A stretch of DNA of 64,000 bases, taken from contig JAUHXC010000007.1 in assembly GCA_030427205.1 (NCBI GenBank), positions 186,001-250,000 of the forward strand. The letters run 5' to 3'. Positions 1-9,306 of the stretch are shown piece after piece. The position numbers and the translations under genes are program-made. The DNA comes from a bacterium (GTDB lineage: Bacteria; Myxococcota_A; Bradymonadia; UBA7976; UBA1532). The notes beneath the pieces were generated by a model that had not been told where the DNA came from, did no database searches, and saw only the letters and a list, made by a program, of their open reading frames with translations. Each line of letters opens with the position of its first letter. Within the stretch, counting starts at the first letter, position 1.

Positions 1-266
1 AGGGGTGCCGGCCGCTGCGGGTCGGCGCGACGCCCGGCGGGTAGCCGCAGGGGGGCCGATCGGATCGGCGGCGATATCGGGTTGGTCGGCGCCTCGGGTG
101 CGAGGGGGTGGTGTGTCCAGACGGCTGGGACGAGGGTGCTCGGCGGGCCGGTGGGCGCGGTCGGGGGTCGATCGATGCCGGGCGTCGAGCGTGTTGGGGG
201 CGGTGAAGTATCGAAAAGGGCAGTTGGGAGGCCAGTGGAGTGTGGCGGGACACGGTCGAAAACCGA

Positions 267-343
267 TCGACCCTACACATGGTCGACACCCTACTTGCTC
301 GACCCTACACATGGTCGACACCCACTTGCTCGACCCTACACAC
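267..343. repeat. Direct repeats with internal palindrome
   Basis: There are two and a half copies of a 31-32 bp unit (267-298, 299-329, partial from 330). Each full copy holds an inverted repeat TCGACC / GGTCGA with an 8-bp spacer. Bases 1-433 hold no convincing gene, and this array is the only clear structure there. It looks like an iteron or operator cluster, but no regulator is adjacent. Confidence 0.7.
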
Positions 344-433
344 CTCCGCCGTGCTGACCTATCGCGCCATCCAGGATTGACGGCGCGGGCATCCGGACCG
401 GCCCTGAGCGCCCATCTCACGCGGGCGGGGCCC

Positions 434-730
434 TCAGTACGCGTCGGGGCCGACGTAGTAGGCGCGCAGCGTATCCCAGTTCTGCCCGACCACCCGCATC
501 TCGTAGGCCTTGCCCTCGGGGCAGCTGGCGACGTCGACATACAAGGCATACTGCTGCATATGCGCCTGCAGATCGGGCGGCATGATCGTCGTGTCGACGA
601 CATAGAAGCAGTTGGTTCCGCAGTACTGACACGGCGGCGCCGACCGCGAGTGCGCGTAGCGGCTGTCGTCGGTCGCGCGCGCGTCGCGCTTCGCTGAAGA
701 CGATCGACGAAAGAAGTCGAAGAGACCCAT
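434..730 (-). CDS. Small hypothetical protein with CxxC motif
   Basis: A 98-residue protein of unknown function. The N-terminus is basic (MGLFDFFRR, then Ser/Lys/Arg), and a CQYCGTNC cluster near residues 35-42 could bind a metal or be redox active. There is no signal peptide or membrane segment. The ATG at 730 has a GGGAG ribosome-binding site 7 bp upstream, which supports the start. It stands alone, with 430 bp of non-coding repeat DNA downstream. I do not recognise the family. Confidence 0.6.
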   Translation of the reverse strand: MGLFDFFRRSSSAKRDARATDDSRYAHSRSAPPCQYCGTNCFYVVDTTIMPPDLQAHMQQYALYVDVASCPEGKAYEMRVVGQNWDTLRAYYVGPDAY

Positions 731-979
731 GGCTGCACTCCCATGATCGGTGGCTGTCGCCGCGGCACGCTATCGTTCAGCGCACCCACGAGACCATTAC
801 GAACCGATTGCATGATGGGCGACAGTCGCGCGCACGGGCTGCAGTCGGGGGATCTCTGCTCGGGGGGTCGCTGCCCGGCGCCGACGCGCACGAAGCGGCG
901 GCCGGCAGGGCCGATCCAGGCGGCCCGAGCCCGACGGTCGATCGGGCCATGACGCCGCGCGCGATCTGCGCGCGTGTCG

Positions 980-1498
980 TCAGCTCTTCTTGCGCGACCG
1001 GCGGCGGGTGGTCTTCTTGGGCGCTGCGGCCTCCTCGCCTTCGGCGGCGTCGCCCTCGGCGGCCTCTTCGGCGTCGCCCTCGGCGGCCTCTTCGGCGGCG
1101 GCCTCTTCGGCGGCGGCCTCGGCCTCGGCGGCGGCGGCCGCGGCGGCGCGGTCGCGCTCGGCGGCCTGGGCGGCGGCTTCGGCGGCGGCCTTCGCCGCGG
1201 CCTCGTCGGCGGCCTTCTTGGCGGCGAGGGCCTTGGCCTTGGCCGCTTCGGCCGCCTTCTTCTCCGCCGCGGGATCGGGCGCGTCCGGCGCGGGCGCGTC
1301 CGGCGCGTCGACGTACTCACCGAGCAGGCGGTGGGCGAAGTCGGGCAAGCGCTCGGCGAGCTTCTGCAGGTCGGGCTTGTTGAAACTCTCACCGTCGATG
1401 CCCAGCTCGCCGACGGCGTCGCTGAGCACCGCTCGGGCCGAGTAGTAGTCGTATCGGCTCCTCAGAATGCTCAGCACCTGTGCTCTGCTCAGACTCAC
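980..1498 (-). CDS. Ala/Glu-rich coiled-coil protein with basic tail
   Basis: A 172-residue hypothetical protein. The N-terminal 65 residues form a globular helical segment (from SLSRAQVL to LLGEYV). After that comes a Pro/Asp/Ala linker, then a long Ala/Lys/Glu coiled-coil or single-helix region (residues about 80-155), ending in a strongly basic tail (KKTTRRRSRKKS). The GTG at 1498 is chosen because GGAGGGGC lies just upstream; longer in-frame readings to 1612 have no such site. The tail resembles DNA- or RNA-binding tails of histone-like proteins, but function is unknown. Confidence 0.6.
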   Translation of the reverse strand: MSLSRAQVLSILRSRYDYYSARAVLSDAVGELGIDGESFNKPDLQKLAERLPDFAHRLLGEYVDAPDAPAPDAPDPAAEKKAAEAAKAKALAAKKAADEAAAKAAAEAAAQAAERDRAAAAAAAEAEAAAEEAAAEEAAEGDAEEAAEGDAAEGEEAAAPKKTTRRRSRKKS

Positions 1499-1677
1499 GA
1501 ATGCCCCTCCACGGCTCTTTGCGAAACGGTGGGTGCTCGGCCCACGGGGGTCGACCCCATGGCGGCTGTCGCGCCCGAGCGGCATCGTGGCATACCCGCG
1601 CAAGCCCGGCAACCACTCGGGCCGGGCGATGAGCCGAGCACCGCCCGAAGGCCCGTTCGGTAGTGCCCGTAGACGGG

Positions 1678-4600
1678 TCAGGGATGGCGTTGGGGGCCCG
1701 GGGAGGGACGGGCGAAGGGTGACGCCGCGGCGCCCCGAACGCGGCCCTGCCTCGCCCCGTGGCGGCGGCGCAGGGCCGATCGGGCGAGCAGCCCCAGCAG
1801 CCCGAGCAGGGCCGGCCAGCCGCCGGTCTCCCCGACGGGCGGGCCTATGCTGCAGCCCGATGACGCGTCGTCCGGCGACGCGCCCGCGCCCGCCGCCGGC
1901 CCGGGCATCGTCGGCGCCGGACCGTCCTCGATGCGCGGGCCGAACGGCACCACCGCCAGCCCGACGCCGGGTCGGCCGGCCAGCAGCGTGGCGCTCAGCG
2001 GCCAGGACTCGCCGGTCTCGGGGTCGAGCACCAGCGGGCGGACCTGCTGGGTGACGGTCGAGCCCTCGCCGATGCCCCAGTACACGCCGACCAGCAGGCC
2101 GTCGGGGCGCTCGATGAGCTTGATCCAGCCCTGGCGCTCGACGGGGTAGTTCGAACTCGGCGGCTTCAGCTGGGTGATCGCCTCGCCGTCCACGTAGACG
2201 AACCAGTCCATGGCCACGTGCACCCGGCGGCCGTCGCGCAGATAGACCGCCCCGCGGTGCGCCGGATCATCCACCTCGATCGCGCCATCCGCCCGGCGCA
2301 GCAGCGCCCGCGGGGCCCCGTCGAACTCTTCGAGCAGCGTCGGCGCGGTCCCCAGGCCATCGTCGAAGCGCACCAGCCGCGGCGTCGGCAGATCGGTGAG
2401 CACCACCACCCCGCCGTCGGCGTCGAAGAGGCAGTCGCGGATGCCCTGCACCGACGCCGAGCGGGCCTCGCCCAGCGGCGTCCAGCCGTCGGCGTTGCCC
2501 CGGGCCTGCACCACCAGGTTGCCGTAGCCCCGATCGGCGATGCACACCGTGCCGTCGGCGCGCATGTCGAGGCCGCTCGCGTCTTTGAACGGCAGCCCCG
2601 TCACGCTGAACTGTGGCGCCGCGCCGCCGCGCGGGCCCGAGCGATACAGCTGGGTCGAGCGGGGCAGCAGGGGCGGGATGCCGGCCATGTCCTTGAGGAT
2701 CAAGACATCCCCCGGCTGCGCGCCGCCCTCGTAGCGCACGATCTCCCACGGCGCCTCGTTGCCGACGTCGTTGACCACGATGTGCTCACCCCAGAAGACC
2801 GCTGGCGGCTGGCCATGGCGCAGCCCCTCGACGGTGGACAGCCCGCGCACGCCGCCCCAGCCGTCGAGCAGGCCGGCCACCGTGATGGTGCCGTTCAGCC
2901 CATCGGATACTCCCGCGGCGTAGAGCACGTCCCCCTCGGGCGTGGGCACCATCCACGTCGGCAGGCCGTTGTCGCGCCAGCCCGCCGCCAGGTTGCGGCC
3001 CCGCGCCAGCACCACCGGCTCCTCGGTGGGGTGGATGAGCACCAGGAAGCGCTCCCAGACGCCGGTCACCGCCATCAAGGCCCGCTGCGCGCCGGGCAGA
3101 TAGCCCACGAGGCGCGGGATCCCGACGTCGTCGGCCGGCGTATGCTGCACGTTGGGCGGCGGCTCCACCGGCGGGTCGGGATCACAGGGCCCCAGCGCGC
3201 TGTCGCAGCGCGCGGCCTCGTGGTCATAGGCGGTCGAGCCCGCGCTCTGCACCCGCCAGTCGCCCGTCTCGCGGGCGCCGCCGAGGTAGTAGTGCTCGGC
3301 GTCCACCATCACCACCGGCCCCACGTGGGCCGGCAGGTCGTCGGCGATCTGCCCGGTGGCCGTCGAGATCGTCGGGCCGCCGTCGCTGCTGATCAGCCAC
3401 GCGCCGTCCTGCGACTTGGTATAGCTGCCGTCCACCGCGGCGGGCAGGGCGACCCGGGCCCCGTCGCGGGTGATGCAGACCGGCGGATCAAACGCGCACA
3501 GCGGCCCCGCGATGCCGCCCCCACGGATCACGCCCGTGCGCCACTTCACGCCCTCGGGCAGCGCGCGCCGGATGAGGCCGCTGACCACATAGTGCCGCTC
3601 GCGGGGCAGCGCGCGCGCCGGATCATCGGTCGGATCGCTGGGGTCGGTGCCCGCGATCCGGGCCTCCAGCGCGTCGTTGAGCAGCCAGCCGTCGCTCAGC
3701 AGCCGATAGTCGCTGCTGCCCAGCGCCGCCTCCTCGGCGGCCGTCAGCCCGTCTTGATCCAGATCCAGCGCGGCCGGGTCGAAGCTCAGCTCGACCGTAC
3801 CCTGCAGCAGCCCGAAGCGCAGCGTGCCGTCGGGCAGGGCGACCCCCTCGCGCAGCGCCCGCGGCTCATCGCAGCCCGCCGGCGAGCAGGTCAGGTGCGG
3901 CACCACCGCCGCGGTCAGATCCATGAACGCCGGCGGCTCGTCGCCCAGCGGGATCACCAGCATCGACACCCCGTCGGCCTGCACCCGATCGCCCAGCTGC
4001 ACCACCTGACGCCCGTAGACCGGGAAGACCAGCAGCGCGTCCAGGCGCGGCTCGTAGAAGAGATCCGTCGCGTCGCTCAGCGGGTTGCCCGGCGGAAAAC
4101 CGCGGCCGGCCCAGTCCGGCGGCGGACCGGGCTCGAGCACCCGGGCCAGCGCGCCCGTCGCCGGGTCGACCTCGAGCAGGAAGCCGAAGGGCCCGGCGAC
4201 GGCGTTGGGCTGGTTGGCCGGCCGCTCGCGGAAGAACGCGGCCTCGGCGATCACCAAGAGCCGCCCTTCGACGACGCGGGGCAGCCGCAGATCCCAATCC
4301 ACCGGGGCGAGCCCGTCCTGGTTGCCGGCCGAGAGCGACGTCGCCAGCCCCGGGTTCAGCGCCAGCGCGTCGCTCAGCGTGCGCGCGTCGACCAGCAGGC
4401 GGGTCGTCACCGCGCCCTCGTCGTGGGCGATGCAGCGCAGGCCCTCTTCGGTGACGAAGCACGCCTCGTCGGCCGACAGCGCCACCGCGACGTGCTCGGC
4501 CGGCCCCCTGGGGCGCGTCTGCAGCACCGGCAGCGCGTCCGTATCGGCTTCGAGGACCACCGGCTCTTCGCCGCAGCGCAGCGTCGCCCAGCGCACCGTC

Positions 4601-4962
4601 GAGGGCGTGGGCCGAAAGCGCCGGCGCCAGCCGACGATCAGCGCGCCGCTGCCGTCGGGCAGCGGCAGGATCACAGTGTACGACGCGTCGCCGATGCCGG
4701 TGGTCGGCGTGAAGTCGATGGGATCCCACGCGCTCTCCTGCCCGTCGGGGGTGGTGCAGGTCACCGCGTCGGGTGAAAAAATCCAGGCGTTGCCGGCGGC
4801 GTCGTAGGCGTCGGGCACGGGCAGCGGACCGACCGGCGTGAGCGTCGCCGGGCTCGTGCGGCGGTAGATGTCCTGCGCGCTCGCGGGCGCGGCCAGAGAG
4901 ACGACGAGGGCGACGAGCGCGACGCCCGGCAGGTATGCGCGGCGCAGAGTCGGGCGGCTCAT
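1678..4962 (-). CDS. Large secreted protein with MYXO-CTERM-like tail
   Basis: A protein of 1094 residues. It starts with a Sec signal peptide (MSRPTLRRAYLPG, hydrophobic core, then APASAQD). The body has no recognised catalytic domain and contains many short beta-type segments with Gly-Asp turns, so it could be a beta-propeller-like extracellular protein. The C-terminus carries SSGCSIGPP, then a hydrophobic GWPALLGLLGLLA stretch and an Arg cluster. That is the layout of the MYXO-CTERM sorting signal, which is cleaved and anchored at the Cys in myxobacteria. Its ATG overlaps the stop of the upstream lipoprotein gene (ATGA), so the two are translationally coupled. Further in-frame sequence upstream of 4962 is a shadow of that neighbour. 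Confidence 0.8.
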   Translation of the reverse strand: MSRPTLRRAYLPGVALVALVVSLAAPASAQDIYRRTSPATLTPVGPLPVPDAYDAAGNAWIFSPDAVTCTTPDGQESAWDPIDFTPTTGIGDASYTVILPLPDGSGALIVGWRRRFRPTPSTVRWATLRCGEEPVVLEADTDALPVLQTRPRGPAEHVAVALSADEACFVTEEGLRCIAHDEGAVTTRLLVDARTLSDALALNPGLATSLSAGNQDGLAPVDWDLRLPRVVEGRLLVIAEAAFFRERPANQPNAVAGPFGFLLEVDPATGALARVLEPGPPPDWAGRGFPPGNPLSDATDLFYEPRLDALLVFPVYGRQVVQLGDRVQADGVSMLVIPLGDEPPAFMDLTAAVVPHLTCSPAGCDEPRALREGVALPDGTLRFGLLQGTVELSFDPAALDLDQDGLTAAEEAALGSSDYRLLSDGWLLNDALEARIAGTDPSDPTDDPARALPRERHYVVSGLIRRALPEGVKWRTGVIRGGGIAGPLCAFDPPVCITRDGARVALPAAVDGSYTKSQDGAWLISSDGGPTISTATGQIADDLPAHVGPVVMVDAEHYYLGGARETGDWRVQSAGSTAYDHEAARCDSALGPCDPDPPVEPPPNVQHTPADDVGIPRLVGYLPGAQRALMAVTGVWERFLVLIHPTEEPVVLARGRNLAAGWRDNGLPTWMVPTPEGDVLYAAGVSDGLNGTITVAGLLDGWGGVRGLSTVEGLRHGQPPAVFWGEHIVVNDVGNEAPWEIVRYEGGAQPGDVLILKDMAGIPPLLPRSTQLYRSGPRGGAAPQFSVTGLPFKDASGLDMRADGTVCIADRGYGNLVVQARGNADGWTPLGEARSASVQGIRDCLFDADGGVVVLTDLPTPRLVRFDDGLGTAPTLLEEFDGAPRALLRRADGAIEVDDPAHRGAVYLRDGRRVHVAMDWFVYVDGEAITQLKPPSSNYPVERQGWIKLIERPDGLLVGVYWGIGEGSTVTQQVRPLVLDPETGESWPLSATLLAGRPGVGLAVVPFGPRIEDGPAPTMPGPAAGAGASPDDASSGCSIGPPVGETGGWPALLGLLGLLARSALRRRHGARQGRVRGAAASPFARPSPGPQRHP

Positions 4963-6185
4963 GGCGCACCGCCCGGCGGCGTATCGGTCGGCGTGCCGTC
5001 CGCCTCCCAGTATTCCCAGCCCTGCCAGCTCGGCTCGCCGTCGGCCATGATGCCGCGGGCCTTCATCTGGCCGTTGGGCCACCACTCGATATACAGCCCG
5101 TCGGGCAGGCCGCGGTGGTAGATCGCCTCGATCCACGGCTGCCCGTCTTCGTAATACAGCGTGATCCGGTGCTGCAGCGCGCCGGCCACGTACTGCCCCT
5201 CGCGCAGGACCGCGCCCGAGGGCAAATACTCGGTGAAGGGGCCTTGCAGCAGCCCGGCGCGATAGTCGAAGCGCCCGGCGAGCGTATCGTCCGGCTCGTA
5301 GAACGCCTCGACCGGCCCCTCCAGGCGGCCGTCGCGCGCCTGACCCTCGACGCGGACCCGCGACTCGACGAACCAGTGGGTCGACCACGTGCGATAGGCG
5401 CCCGACAGCGCGCCCATGGCCCACTCGATCTCGCTGGCGGGCTGGCCATCGGCGTCGAAGCAGCGCTCCAGCCCGTCGAGCAGGCCGGCGACATAGCGCC
5501 GCTCGCAGGCCACCTCACCGCCCGGGTGATACAGCGTCCACGGCCCCTGCTGCTTGCCGTCGACCCACTCGCCGGCCTCGGCGACGTCGCCGTTGGCGAA
5601 GTAGACCGTCTGCGCCCCGTGCAGCCGCCCCGCCGACCACTGCTCCTCGGCTTCGAGCGCGCCGTTCTCGAAGTAGCGCCGCCAGAGCCCATCGGCCAGC
5701 CCGGCGGCGTATTGCCCCTCGGCGACCATGTGACCGCTCGCGGCCCACGCGCGGGTCGGGCCCTCTTCGACGTCGCCGGCGAAGGTGAGCGCCCGGCTCG
5801 GCGAGCCGTCGGGGCGCCAGAAGAGCCAGACGCCATCGCGCCCGTCGTCGACGTACGGGCCGCGGGCGACCACCGCGCCGGCGGACAGGCCATGCCAGAC
5901 CCCGTCCCGCGCGCCGGCCGCCATCTGACCGACCTCGATCACCGCGCCGGCGGCGTCGAGCCCGTGGTAGGGGCCGACCGCGAGCCCCGCGCCGTCGAGG
6001 CACCGCCGGGCGTCGGCGGCGGCCTGCTCGGTCGAGCCGTCGGGGCAGCCGGGCCAGGTGGCATCGAGCGTGGGCGCTTGTTGCGGCGCGAGGCCCTGCG
6101 GACCGTCCGCCGGGGTGGGCGCCTCGTCCGGGTCGTCGCCGCAGGCGAGCATCAAGCTCATGAGCAACAGGCATCCGGTTCTCAT
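4959..6185 (-). CDS. MORN-repeat lipoprotein
   Basis: A 408-residue predicted lipoprotein. The signal peptide ends in LMLAC (Cys about residue 15) and is followed by an Asp/Glu/Pro linker. The rest is built of about 12 repeats of roughly 22-25 residues of the MORN_2 type (for example DGLWRRYFENGALEAEEQW, DGVWLFWRPDGS), as in YwqK-like proteins. Such repeats form extended beta sheets. In this setting the protein is probably a surface or periplasmic scaffold, but the ligand is unknown. GGAGGCGAG precedes the ATG. It is the first gene of a two-gene operon with the MYXO-CTERM-like protein. Confidence 0.8.
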   Translation of the reverse strand: MRTGCLLLMSLMLACGDDPDEAPTPADGPQGLAPQQAPTLDATWPGCPDGSTEQAAADARRCLDGAGLAVGPYHGLDAAGAVIEVGQMAAGARDGVWHGLSAGAVVARGPYVDDGRDGVWLFWRPDGSPSRALTFAGDVEEGPTRAWAASGHMVAEGQYAAGLADGLWRRYFENGALEAEEQWSAGRLHGAQTVYFANGDVAEAGEWVDGKQQGPWTLYHPGGEVACERRYVAGLLDGLERCFDADGQPASEIEWAMGALSGAYRTWSTHWFVESRVRVEGQARDGRLEGPVEAFYEPDDTLAGRFDYRAGLLQGPFTEYLPSGAVLREGQYVAGALQHRITLYYEDGQPWIEAIYHRGLPDGLYIEWWPNGQMKARGIMADGEPSWQGWEYWEADGTPTDTPPGGAP

Positions 6186-6371
6186 CTCGCCTCCAGTCGC
6201 CCGCGCATTATCCGGACGACGGGACAGCGGGCCAAGCGCGGCGTTCTACGCAGCGCCGCCGAAGATCGACGCCCGGCCGCGCTGCGAGCGCGCGCACGTG
6301 GCGATAGCGCCATTCGGCCGGCCCGGGGCGGCGCAGTAACGTGCGGGGTGTCATCGGCGCCGGAGCCCACC

Positions 6372-7501
6372 ATGCGTTCTCTGATCCCTCTTTGCCTGCT
6401 CGCGCTGACCGCGGTCGGCTGTGACGAGACCGATGCGCCCGTCGACGACGCCGAGGCCGCTGCGCCCGCGAGCGAAGCCGACGCCGCTCGTCCCGACACC
6501 GCGCCCGGCCCCATCTGCGCCGAGGGCGACTTCGATCGGATCGGCTTCACCGCGATCCGGGAGACGGTCGACGCGCAGGACGACGGGGTCGTGTATGGGG
6601 CCCGCAGCGCGCCCGGCACGCCCTACGACAGCCTCGTCCTCCAGATCTACCCGGCCTACGATGACAGCCCCGAAGGGCCGGTCGCTATCCGATCAGCGAC
6701 GTCGACTTCAGCGAGTGTGGCATGTGCCTGCTCGCCTGGTCCGGCTGCGACAGCGACGTCGACGTCGACTGCGACAAGGCCTTCTACGCCCGCGAGGGCA
6801 CCGTCGAGTTCAGCGCGCTGCCCGAGAGCGGCCGGCTCGCCGCTCGGCTCGAGGGCGTCGTATTCGAGCAGGTCGAGTTCGACTGGGAGGACGAGACGGC
6901 GACGCCCGTCGCCGGCGGAGAGTCGTGGTGTATCGACGGGTTCGAGCTGGACCTATCGACCGAACCGCGCCCGACGCGCTGCGATCCCGAGATGACCGAG
7001 GGTTGCGCGGACATCGGCGAGGTCGTCTCGGACGTCTCGCTGACCCACTGCGCCGACGAGGGCATCACCCCGCTCGACGCGATCGGCGATGACCCCAGCG
7101 TACTCGTCCTGTTCCTCACCGCCGGCTGGTGCAGCGCCTGTGCGCGGGAGATGCCCGAGATGGCCCGCTTCGCCGAGGCGCGGGCGGATGAGGGCGTCGA
7201 GGTCGTCTACGTGCTCGGCGAGGATACGGACTTCGAGGCCCCGACGACCGCATACTGCGAGCGATATGTCGCGCGCTACCCGGCGGCCCGCCGCGATCGC
7301 TTCTTCCGCGACCACGACGGCGACGTGAGCTTCGCGGCCGTCTTCGGCCGGATGTGGCGTCACCCCGACGAGCGGGGCAGCTTCGGCACGCCGTGGATCG
7401 CGGTCATCGACGCCTACGATATGTCGTTCATCTGGACCAACAGCGCGCCCGACGGCCGGACCCTCGACGAGGTGGTCGACGACGCGCTGGACGGGTTCTG
7501 A
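6372..7501 (+). CDS. Redoxin-domain lipoprotein, apparent frameshift
   Basis: The reading starts at ATG 6372 with a lipoprotein signal (MRSLIPLCLLALTAVGC). It runs in one frame through IYPAYDDSPEGPV, then continues sensibly only in another frame (YPISDVDFSECGMC...) from about 6688 to the stop at 7501. One base appears to be missing near 6685. The C-terminal half is thioredoxin-like: VLFLTAGWCSACAREMPEM contains a WCxxC active site, and GTPWIAVID is the usual cis-Pro strand. Relatives are TlpA/ResA-like disulfide proteins anchored at the envelope. Whether this is a sequencing error or a real mutation cannot be told here; if real, the redoxin domain would be lost or made from an internal start. 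Confidence 0.6.
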
Positions 7502-7523
7502 GCCGCGCCCGGCAGCCGATGCC

Positions 7524-7565
7524 GTCGACGTCCTGCGGTCGACGTCCCGCAGTCGACGTCCCGCA
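7524..7565. repeat. Three 14-bp tandem repeats
   Basis: There are three copies of GTCGACGTCCCGCA (the first copy has two changes) directly after the redoxin gene. The remaining 7566-7830 interval shows no gene and no clear hairpin. Confidence 0.7.
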
Positions 7566-7830
7566 GAGCGACCCGGTGCGCGATCCGCGGGGCGGCGAGT
7601 AGCGCGGTGAAGACCCACCGGGCAGATCCGGGGCGAGCGACTTCCTGCGGAAGCCGAGGTCGCGCCGTCGATCCGGATGAAACGCAGTCGTGGCACGGTC
7701 TCTGCGGCAGCGGGCGCAGAAAAGACGAAAAAAAGATCACGCGGGCGCCCACTCCGGAGAGGTCGGGGGTTGGTGAGGGTGAACACAGACGGGGCGCAGC
7801 CCCCCAATACCCGGCACCGAGGAAAACACC

Positions 7831-8538
7831 ATGTCCTTCTCCGCGTTCATCCGCCCGACCGTGCTCTCCCTGACCACCCTGCTCGCCGCCTGCGGCGCCG
7901 CCGACGACGACGCCAGCGACCTGGCCTACAGCCCCGCCGAAGCCCACGGCGTGCTGACCCGGCTCACCGACTTCGACCCCGCCGGCCTCGACGACTGCAC
8001 CGACGCCGAGCTGTCCGACCTCGCCGGCCTCGCCGAGTGCATGAAGACGGTGCGCGACGACCTGTGCGCGGCCAACGGCATCACGCCGGCCGACTGCGAC
8101 AGCAACGTGCTCGCCGTGCCCGACGCCGGCGAGCGCTGCGCGGTGCCCGCCGCGCCGAGCGAGGCCTGCGCCGCGGCCCTCGCCGGCGACGCCGATCCCG
8201 AGCCGCCGGCCAACAACGCGCTGAACTGCGGCACCGAGCAGGACATGTCCAACGTCGCCGTCGGGGCCTACTTCGACTCGACCCTGGCCAACCTCTATGG
8301 CCGCGCCATCCCCAAGACCCGCTGGATGACCGACGGCGACGCCATCCCCGGCACCCTCGACACCGGCGTGCAGCACTCGGGCACCGCCCGGCTGATGGAG
8401 TGGGTCTTCGACCCGTTCAACTGGCGCTTCGGCTATCAGTACGACGTCGTGGCGACCGACTCGGAGGGCGGCGACGCCCCCTGGGCCTGGGCGCACCTGA
8501 TGGACGAGTACGATACGATCCTCGACGACTGCAACTGA
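7831..8538 (+). CDS. Hypothetical lipoprotein
   Basis: A 235-residue predicted lipoprotein. MSFSAFIRPTVLSLTTLLAAC gives a lipobox LLAAC, followed by an acidic linker. The mature part has eight or more Cys, several in CxxxxxxC spacing (CTDAELSDLAGLAEC, CGTEQD), which suggests disulfide bonds. No known domain is recognised. It is convergent with the ketosynthase operon, whose last gene ends 36 bp further on. Confidence 0.65.
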   Translation: MSFSAFIRPTVLSLTTLLAACGAADDDASDLAYSPAEAHGVLTRLTDFDPAGLDDCTDAELSDLAGLAECMKTVRDDLCAANGITPADCDSNVLAVPDAGERCAVPAAPSEACAAALAGDADPEPPANNALNCGTEQDMSNVAVGAYFDSTLANLYGRAIPKTRWMTDGDAIPGTLDTGVQHSGTARLMEWVFDPFNWRFGYQYDVVATDSEGGDAPWAWAHLMDEYDTILDDCN

Positions 8539-8574
8539 GGGGCCCCGGCGGCCCTTGTCGGGCGGCGCGGCGCC

Positions 8575-9306
8575 TCAGGCGCCGAGGCCGCCGTCGACGC
8601 CGATGATCTGGCCGGTGATATAGGCCGCGTCGGGCCCGGCGAGGAAGGCGACGATGCCGGCGATGTCTGCCGGCTGGCCGTAGCGCCGCATGGGGATGGC
8701 CTTCTTGAGCTCTTTGTCGGCGGCGTCGCGGATGCGCTGGCTCATCTCGGTCTCGATGATGCCCGGGGCCACCGCGTTGACGGTGATCTTCTTGGGCGCC
8801 AGCTCGACGGCCAGGGCCCGGGTGAAGGCCTCGACGCCGCCTTTGCTCGCGGCGTAGTTGGCCTGGCCCTTGTTGGGCCGCTTCGCCGAGATGCTGCTGA
8901 GGTTGATGATGCGCCCGTGGCGCTTGCGCAGCATGTGCTTGGCGGCGGCGCGGGCGGTGTAGAAGGTGCCGTCGAGGTTGGTGCGCAGCACCCGGTGCCA
9001 GTCGTCGTCCTCCATCATCAGCGCGAGCTTGTCGGCGGTGACGCCGGCGTTGTTGACCACCACGTCGAGCCCTTCGAAGCGCTCGATGCAGGCGGCGACC
9101 GCGCCGGCGGCGCCGTCGGGGGTCGAGACGTCGGCCTGATGCACCGCCGCTTCGCCGCCGGCTTCGACGCATGCGGCGGCAGCGGCTTCGGCGTCTTCGG
9201 CGCGGCTGCGATACGTCAGCATCAGCTTCGCGCCATAGTCGGCGGCGAGGCGCTCGGCGATGGCCCGGCCGATGCCTCGGCTGGCGCCGGTGACGAGGGC
9301 GATCAT
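8575..9306 (-). CDS. fabG: 3-oxoacyl-ACP reductase (FabG)
   Basis: A 243-residue short-chain dehydrogenase that reduces beta-ketoacyl-ACP with NADPH. The Rossmann motif TGASRGIG is at residues 6-13, NNAG at 85-88, and the catalytic triad falls at S138, Y151 (YAASK) and K155, matching E. coli FabG numbering. The C-terminus has the usual TGQIIGVDGG. The ATG at 9306 overlaps the stop of the upstream ketosynthase gene (ATGA), so it is coupled as the last gene of the operon. A longer in-frame reading to 9423 has no support. Confidence 0.93.
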   Translation of the reverse strand: MIALVTGASRGIGRAIAERLAADYGAKLMLTYRSRAEDAEAAAAACVEAGGEAAVHQADVSTPDGAAGAVAACIERFEGLDVVVNNAGVTADKLALMMEDDDWHRVLRTNLDGTFYTARAAAKHMLRKRHGRIINLSSISAKRPNKGQANYAASKGGVEAFTRALAVELAPKKITVNAVAPGIIETEMSQRIRDAADKELKKAIPMRRYGQPADIAGIVAFLAGPDAAYITGQIIGVDGGLGA

